This document shows, piece after piece, positions 57,499 to 64,000 of a DNA stretch of 64,000 nucleotides. The DNA is from Aphelocoma coerulescens (taxonomy: Eukaryota > Chordata > Aves > Passeriformes > Corvidae). Made by a program: the position numbers and the translations under genes. The stretch covers positions 52,853,109 to 52,917,108 of the forward strand of contig NW_027184085.1 of the NCBI RefSeq assembly GCF_041296385.1, read 5' to 3'. Each line of letters begins with the position of its first letter. Position 1 is the stretch's first letter. Below the pieces are notes generated by a model, which was given only the letters and a program-made list of their open reading frames with translations, had not been told where the DNA came from and ran no database searches.

Positions 57499-57668
57499 AG
57501 GTAAAATCAGGTAATACCATGTAATACCAGGTAAAACACGGTAATACCAGGTAAAACACGGTAATACCAGCTAATACCATCTAATATTATCTAATACAGG
57601 TAAAACACGGTAAAATCAGGTAATACCAGGTAAAATCAGGTAATGCCAGGTAAAACACGGTAAAACAA
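57499..57668 (+). repeat. Array of AGGTAATACC/AGGTAAAACACGG units
   Basis: About a dozen short, variable units of 10 to 12 bases built on GGTAATACCA, GGTAAAACAC and GGTAAAATCA. Many contain AGGTAA, the core of a splice donor. Confidence 0.9.
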
Positions 57669-57689
57669 AATAAAATTGGCAAAAAACAC

Positions 57690-58288
57690 ATCAAATGCCT
57701 TGAGTGATCTTTGCTCTCCCAGCGAGTGGCTTGCGATGCAAACAAATCCCAAAGCCCCCGCCTTCCCCGTGGGAGAGGAGGCCGGAGCCCCCCCGGCCTC
57801 AGCTGGGGTGAGGAGCACGCATGGCCCGGGGCTGTCTCCGTCCCTCTGCATCCTGGGGGGTCCTGTGGTGTCTTCAGGCCTCTCCTGTCGGGGAACGATC
57901 GGGACTGGGGGGATCTCTGTCCAAGTCATGGCGGGAGATACTCGGGGCGGTCACCCCAGGGCTGAGAGGGACGGAGCCCCCCTGGCCCCAGCCCCCACAC
58001 GCATTTCCCAGGGCGAGAGGGACCGGGATGTGCAGTTGGCGGAAAGGCTGCTCGGCCGCGGTGCTCTCTTGCGCGCCCGGTGCTGCGGCCACGCCTCCCG
58101 CTGCCTCTCCCGGCGCCCTCTCCTCGCTGCCGGCCTCAGTGGGCGGCGCCCGCCGTGTTCCCACCGTCATCCTTGCATTATTCTCCTTTTTAAAGGAGCC
58201 TCCAAGGCTTTAGCACATTCATAGCTGTCTCATCTCCTGTGGGAGCCACTTCGATTCGAATTTTAGCAGCCTGCTTCAGCCTTTCCAA
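57690..58288 (-). pseudogene. Gag-like continuation downstream of copy B
   Basis: Immediately left of the 58,289 breakpoint the - strand reads on from the second gag start into LERLKQAAKIRIEVAP and TAMNVLKPWRLL, then a stop, followed by a Gly/Ala/Pro-rich open stretch (58,170-57,874) like a retroviral linker domain. In copy A the same position carries unrelated sequence. The assignment to gag rests on position and composition only. Confidence 0.35.
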
Positions 58289-58446
58289 GCCCAGGGCAGT
58301 CCCCTCGGAGCCGTCTAGTCTGTGGCTCTTACACCATGTGCTTAAGGCTGTTAAAGCCTGTTGGTCGTATTTTATGCCTTTTTTTGTTAAAAAGCAAGTC
58401 CATACCTGTAGTACGGGGTCTTCTGGTGCTGAAACTCTGCGCCCAT
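58289..58446 (-). pseudogene. Start of the second gag (matrix fragment), copy B
   Basis: Same as in copy A, with ATG at 58,446. The reading continues plausibly across the breakpoint to the left, unlike in copy A. Confidence 0.55.
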
Positions 58447-58873
58447 GCTGGCAATGTCTCCCAATTACAAAAAAGGAAAAAGAAAAAAAAAAGAAGGGAA
58501 GGTCCGTCTGAGCAGCAGCTCACTGTGCTACCTTTAGTGCCGCCGAGATGGGGTGGGGGGAGCGAAGCAGTTGGAAGCGTCTTATCTGCCTCCTCTGATC
58601 TTGGGAGCAGTTTGGCTGCAAGGCGGCCGCCCGTCCTCCGAGTTGCAGGCGCAGTGCCCGGTCGCTGCAGCCGAGCCTTGGCCCACTCCCGGTGCTCTCA
58701 GCACGGCACGCAGCAGCAGGGGAGGGGTTCCACAACTCACTCGTGGTTCCGCTCCAGGGCTGCAGGTTCGGGGGGTTCTCCTCAGGCGGGCGGCGTCAGC
58801 TCCAGGAGGCCTCAGAGTGTCTCGCAGCAGGCAGTGGTGGTGGTGGTGGGGGGGGGGGGGGGAGAGGCAAGGG
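58447..58873 (-). other. GC-rich leader-like segment, copy B
   Basis: Seven bases shorter than in copy A because of an A-run and GGT/G runs; otherwise it differs by one clear substitution. Confidence 0.45.
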
Positions 58874-61003
58874 TCAGCCTTCTTCGGTGGTGGTGATTTG
58901 AATACAGCGTACAGAGGGGGAGAAGGAAAGGAGTAAGTGTTGTATCATGCATTTAACGCAGCCAATACCAACGATTAGCAATGCAATTCCAGTAGCAATT
59001 GTTATTGCAAGTTGTGCTAACCATTTTCCCCACCCTGTGAGCCCAAAATACTTTAGGATGGTAGTGACCCATGAACTATCAAATACTTCTCGCGGTTGCA
59101 TTGCATGAAACAAATTTCTAGTATGATTACTTATTTCTCTCATCTTAGCTCATGCCTCCTCAGCGGAGCTAGAGGCATTATGAATTGTAATACAACCCTC
59201 AGTTTCTGTTCTATTGAACATCCCACAAACTCCTTGTTCTTTTAACAATACCATATCTAAAGCTAATCTATTTTGCAGAGTCATTTTAGTATTTTGCTGG
59301 ACTTGGGTGTATAATTCTCCAAATGCATCTTGTGTCCAATTGCTTCATATACTTAATTGCCAGGTAATATCTTCTAATACGAACTGGTGTCTTTTAAAGG
59401 TAACATAGGGAGTAAAGAAATTTTCCAGAAATAGAGATACTTTTTGTCCAGTGGTATAGTAATCTGGAATGTCAACTCCTTGAATTGCCCATTCTGCTCT
59501 TTGTGTTGCCTTTGAAGAGGGAACACTACGACAGTGACGTTCTTTAGACACTTTGGTGAAAGTAAAAATACGTCTGGGGCAAAGGGAGGGAATTCCAATT
59601 CCACACCTAAGTCCAGCATGTTGTTCTAATGACAAATGTGAATAAAATATCTCATCAGAGCATCCCCAAGCCATTCCAAGAGGGGCTATATATTTTGCAG
59701 TTTTCCACTTAGTTGCATCTGCATAATCAAGGACGGTGATTTTTGGCTTAGTATTGATTGGAGTCCCACGGACTGGGTAGTGGCTAAAAGGAACTCCACA
59801 TGGGTTGAGAAGGTATTTGTAGGAGGAGTTACAGGACTCATCTTGATTTCTCCAGCCTTTTGAGAGGTATCCCCAGCAAGTACACACATCAGTTCCTAAT
59901 GTTCAAATTCTAAGTGAAAACCATGTTTCTGGAGGATCTCCTGGTCCTTCTTTGCATGTTATCACCTTTGAGCAATTGAATAGAGGACTATCTTCTTTTG
60001 TAGTCTTTTTTTTTAGTCTCTAAATTTACCTTTAAGAACTGTTTGTACAGAGCATGCCCACATTAAATGTTGTCAGTCGATTGGGGTTCTATTCGTTATG
60101 TTCGGAAGTTGACCACAGCAGGAAGGGTTAAAAACTGTGCTATATTTGCCTTCATCTACATCTGGTGTGTAGAGTGGGTCAAACCGTGGATCCCATGGGT
60201 AAACAAGGCAGGGCTGTTTAGCATTATATTCCTCAAAGGTTATTGTCTCAGGGCTGAATTTACTTTTATCTAATTTGATGGCTGGGTGAGGGGATTCAAT
60301 TTGAGATAAGATGGTTCTATTTACCTTTGGACGCCTAGTTCTACAATATTTCTGGTGCAACTGTCCTTCATGAGGTGCATCAGAAGGTGGGTCATATGTT
60401 TGGTAAAGGTTATGTACTATAGGGGTACCTCTGCACTCAACTTGGGCTCCATTTTTCTTACTTGTCCACTGTTCAGGTAGAGGCAATGGAGCTGCCACAC
60501 TAGTCATATTGAGGACAAAAGATAAATTCAAGGGTACTATGTAAGATGGCAATCCTGGTTCAGCAGAATCAGGTAATGTTACACATACACCTTGATCAGT
60601 AGGATTCCATATTTTTGCAAACCCTTTTCCTAATTTCCAGGCAAGGTTCCTTTGATCTAGCTCTGCTAGCTAGCTCTGCTGAGCACATGCACAAGGTAAA
60701 TAAGCATAAAAATAGAGCTAACATGTTACAATCACAATTACCAGTAAACCGAAGCATAGTTCGTAGCTGAGGTTTTTCATGCACAGTCCTGAATATTTTT
60801 TTCTCCTGTTGTTCAGTTACCTGTGAAAGACAAGAAAAAGTCTGTCCAGCCCCTTTCAGGGCTAATATTAAAATGTAGGAATAAGCCAGCGAGAGCTTAT
60901 TTTGTGTTCTTTGCCATAAGCATCGTTTGCTTTCCAGGTATGCATGTTCAAAGGAGTAGTGAGTACCATGGGTACAGCTCCTGCGGTAGGCAGTTCCACC
61001 CAT
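58874..61003 (-). pseudogene. env: Decayed env of the second ERV, copy B
   Basis: Same frames, frameshifts and in-frame TGA as copy A. One amino-acid difference is visible in SU (a Leu/Pro change encoded at about 60,389). Membrane anchor at 58,950-59,020. Confidence 0.85.
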
Positions 61004-61525
61004 ACAGGCTGTCCTGGGAAGCGTGCGGGTTTTTGATTACCTGTAGGTTTAGATGTTGCTGGTATCAAGGAGGGAGGCTGCAGATAAAAAGCTGTGAGTC
61101 TGGGACATCCATTTACTCCCCATTGCTCATGTACTGTTTTCACAGCATCCCATAGTCGTTCAGTCCAATTAGAATGTTGAGGTTTCAGAAATCGCTTAAG
61201 CAGGCCATTTGTTCTCTCGACGATGCCATTTGCTTGTGGATAATGGGGTGTGTGAAATATCCACTGGATGCCTTCTTCTTTGGCCCATTTTTGGACGATG
61301 GTCGCTGTGAAATGTGCCCCGTTGTCGGATTGGATAGGTACAGGTTTTGGAAAGAAACTGAACCACATTTTAAGGGCTTCTAATGTGTTTGCACTAGTTG
61401 CCCGAGAGAAGGCTCCTGCTTGGACTAGTCCTGACCTGGCTTCTACCGACACGTGTTGTTTGCCCTCAGACTTTCCAAAAGGTCCAATATCATCTACTTG
61501 CCATGTGTCCCACAGTCCCTTTCCT
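60868..61525 (-). pseudogene. pol: Integrase domain of the second ERV, copy B
   Basis: Base-for-base like copy A over the catalytic core as far as I can read: triad Asp, Asp, Glu with 35-residue spacing intact. Confidence 0.9.
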
Positions 61526-62197
61526 GTCTCTGATATGTGAGGGGGGTTGTTCTAAAGGGTGACGCTCTGATCGGGTCCGGCACTGCTCGCATGAAGATCT
61601 GCAGGTACGGCACATTTCCCGAGTCCCCGGCCATCCTCTGCTCGCTGCTTCCTTGTATAGGTCTTGTGCCCCGGTGTGCTGTCGCTTTAAGTGCAACCAT
61701 TCTAATAATGGATCCCAGTTTTCTCTTGGAGGTTTTCTACTTAGTGGGGCTAATCTGGCCCTCTCATCTACTTTGTGATTCCAGTGGCTAGTTGGGGTTT
61801 CCTTTTCTTGATGAGAGGCTACCCAGCCAACTAAAAAATTCCCCTTTTTTGCTACAGCAAGAATTTCTTGCCATTTTTCCTTTTGCCAAGCAGGGACCCT
61901 GTTTACTTCCCAGTCCTTTTTGTCCCAGAAGGGGAGCCATTCAGTACACCCTTTGAACACAGCAAAAGAATCAGTGTAAACATATACAGAGTCTGAGGTT
62001 TCAGATGCATGGTTAAATACACTCCAGACTGCTGCCAGTTCTCCCACTTGTGCACTACCTTCCCCTTCTGTTACAATTTGCTTGCCTGTATTTATTTGTA
62101 AGGCTACAGCACCACATTTCCAAACCTTACCTTCTCGCTTTGCTGATGCATCCGTAAACCACGCATTCTGCAATCGTTCTGAGTACGGGGGGAGCAA
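61490..62197 (-). pseudogene. pol: RNase H and integrase zinc domain, copy B
   Basis: Same as copy A, with the acidic residues of RNase H present and the frame broken at both ends. Confidence 0.88.
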
Positions 62198-63497
62198 CTT
62201 GGATCATAGAAGGTGAAAAGTCAGTGGTGCTATTTAGGGTTACCTCATCTTGTAGAGGAAGATTTTTGCGAGCTCCTTCTGTTACTTGAAAAATGGTGCA
62301 ATAATGTTCCATTTGAGCATACCGTTTGCAAACAGAGGCACGTTGGGCCACCCCGTCAGGGGGTGGGATTCCTGCCAAAACTGACTTGATGACTTGAAAA
62401 GGTTCCCTTAAAATCAGGGGTTGTTTGTGGGTAGTTTTCTCTGCTTCCTGAAAAGCAGTGCTGACCACGAATAAACTTTTTTCCCAGGTAGAATATCGTT
62501 TTTCTGCATCTTTAAAACTGCGTGAGTAAAAGCCTATGGGTCTGGTAGGACCATCGGGTCCTTTCTGCCATAAATGTATAGACAGTCCAGAGCTTGCAAA
62601 TCGCCATTCCATGTGTACTGGATCAGTGGGATGTATAGGAGCTAGGGATTGGTATGTGTTAGCTTCAAAAATTAGGAGTTGTAGGGCCTCATCGTGCAAG
62701 GGAGTCCAATCCCACTTTGCTTTTTTTCCTAGCAAATCATACAGGGGCCTTGCAATTATTGAAAAGTCAGGAATGTGTTTCCTCCAAAAAATTAGCAGGC
62801 CTAAAGCATGCTGCAGGTCTTTTTTAGTCTCTGGGGTTTCAATTTGGTCTAGGTGGCTGAGGGTGAATGGGGCTATACACACCATTCCTCCTTTCCACCA
62901 GATTCCCAAGAATTTTACTTCTAGGGAAGGGAGTTGTACTTTTTCAGGAGGAATACGTAAGCCCGGGGATTCTAGATGTTTAATGATGTTTGTTTGTGTT
63001 GTTTGTACAGGTGTAATCTCATCTCCTGCCACCAAAATGCCATCAATGTATTGGTATACTCTTACTCCTGGTGCAGGAGGAATGAGTGACAATTCTTGTG
63101 CTAGTGCATGATGTGCTAGAGTGGGTGAGTGTTTGAATCCTTGTGGGAGGCGAGTGAAAGTATATTGCTGGCCCTCCCCCGTGAAAGCAAAACGCTCCTG
63201 ATCTTGTTCCTGCGAGGGGACCATAAAAAACATGTCCTTGACATCAATAGTGGCCATAATTTGATGAGCTTGTTCTTGTCTAGTAGCTCTCAGCTCAGCA
63301 ATGTTTGGGACTGCAGCAGTGAGAGGCCCTGTATTTGAGTTAAGCCGCCGATAGTCTCCTGTCAGTCTCCAGTTGCCATTAGGCTTGCGGACTGGCCACA
63401 CAGGAGCATTGTAAGGGGAACGTGTTGCAATCACTATTCCTTTTTCTTTCAAATGTGCAATAATTGGTGTGATTCCTTCTCTGGCTCCTAAAGGCAA
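62127..63497 (-). pseudogene. pol: Reverse transcriptase of the second ERV, copy B, active site YIDG
   Basis: 456 open codons with two amino-acid differences from copy A (Trp/Arg encoded near 62,324 and Pro/Ser near 62,209). The YIDG change at the active site is shared, so it was present before duplication. Confidence 0.92.
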
Positions 63498-63893
63498 GGG
63501 GTAAGGTTTGACATTGGTTACTAGGGAGGGGGGGAAGAGCAGGAGCAGAACTTAACAAACACAAATGGGAGGTTTCCTGCCCCAAAGTCCCTATTTTTCC
63601 TTCTTCATTGGTCCAAGGCCTTCCCTTTAGGAGGTCCAGACCCAGTGAATTTGTAGGAAATTCACCTGTAATCATTAGGGTGTCAACTGCTTTCTCTTCT
63701 GCCGGTAACCAGCGTCTTACCTTTGCTGTCATCTGGGCTTGGCTATTCTCAAAAACATCTGTGACACGTATACTCTTACGTGAGGGAGTGATTCCACGTG
63801 AGGAGGCATCTTCAATTTTAAGGGCAGACACCTGAGCACCAGTATCTACTAAAAAAGTTACCGGGGCTTTGTGGGGACCAGTAGGACAGGTTA
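63498..63893 (-). pseudogene. pro: Retroviral protease of the second ERV, copy B
   Basis: DTGA encoded at 63,835-63,846. Same frame relations as in copy A. Confidence 0.85.
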
Positions 63894-64000
63894 TTAACGG
63901 GTCTCCTCTGGAATTGTTAGAAAGGCGCCTGATGTGAATCCACCCTTCGCCCCCTGGCTTACCTTCTGCAAAGATAAGGGTTTTCTGTCACCTTCCCTTT
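63894..64000 (-). pseudogene. gag: C-terminal end of gag, copy B, cut by the window
   Basis: The visible 107 bases correspond to 52,464-52,570 of copy A. The rest lies to the right of the window. Confidence 0.75.

Larger units (their letters stand above)
56985..57674 (+). other. Predicted transcribed region of unknown product
   Basis: GC-rich, purine-biased 5' part; a possible donor GGT|GTGAGG at 57,115 and acceptor CACTTTTCTCAG| at 57,202 would remove a short intron of 88 bases. The following part consists of a 54-base minisatellite and an AGGTAA array. AATAAA stands at 57,669-57,674. All three forward frames are partly open (175, 129 and 123 codons) because the repeat length is a multiple of three, so no frame can be preferred. 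It may be a non-coding RNA or no gene at all. Confidence 0.3.
58289..64000 (-). repeat. Copy B of the tandem duplication (continues past the window)
   Basis: Partner of 46,852-52,570. About 5.7 kb are visible with only a handful of substitutions and three short length changes. All frame breaks of copy A recur. Confidence 0.95.

Noticed and set aside
56062..57580. Multiple overlapping frames on both strands in the CpG-rich region
   Set aside because: All frames are open for composition and repeat reasons. Without transcripts none can be chosen, so no CDS is called.

Overview
The window looks like nuclear DNA of a bird, probably a songbird. It holds several copies of the avian LINE CR1, including their 3' tails of repeated ATTCTATG octamers, together with two kinds of endogenous retrovirus (ERV) and AT-rich single-copy DNA. 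I found no convincing host protein-coding exon. Everything that reads as a protein is retroviral or CR1.

Layout: 1-27,644 is AT-rich non-coding DNA with three CR1 fragments, simple repeats and two stretches that look like conserved regulatory DNA. 27,649-38,753 is a complete provirus on the + strand. It has two 981-bp LTRs in which I see no difference, a 4-bp target duplication (TGTT), a tRNA-Pro primer site, an intact gag, an in-frame UGA followed by an intact pol, an intact env and a polypurine tract. The layout is gammaretrovirus-like, and the insertion must be very young. 38,758-45,117 is again single-copy DNA with one CR1 and a TTCC/GAATTC satellite. 45,118-45,535 resembles a solo LTR.

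45,619-64,000 is an ERV-rich, partly GC-rich block. A second, decayed ERV family lies on the - strand, with a tRNA-Ser-like primer site, gag, pro, RT, RNase H, integrase and env. It is present twice: copy A (about 46,852-54,722) and copy B (58,289 to the window end). The two are almost base-for-base identical with a period of about 11.43 kb, and they share every frameshift, an in-frame stop in env and an RT active-site change (YIDG). The damage therefore predates the duplication. In both copies the env 3' end runs straight into a GC-rich leader and the start of a different gag, so the unit is a mosaic. Between the copies lie a degenerate CCCTAA-type repeat split by a 574-bp solo LTR with its own 4-bp target duplication, a CpG-rich promoter-like segment pointing right, a 54-bp minisatellite and an array of AGGTAA-type motifs.

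In the intact provirus, Gag would build the particle, readthrough of the UGA would supply Gag-Pol enzymes, and a spliced RNA would supply Env. The sequence shows a pseudoknot after the stop, splice sites and promoter elements that fit this expression plan.
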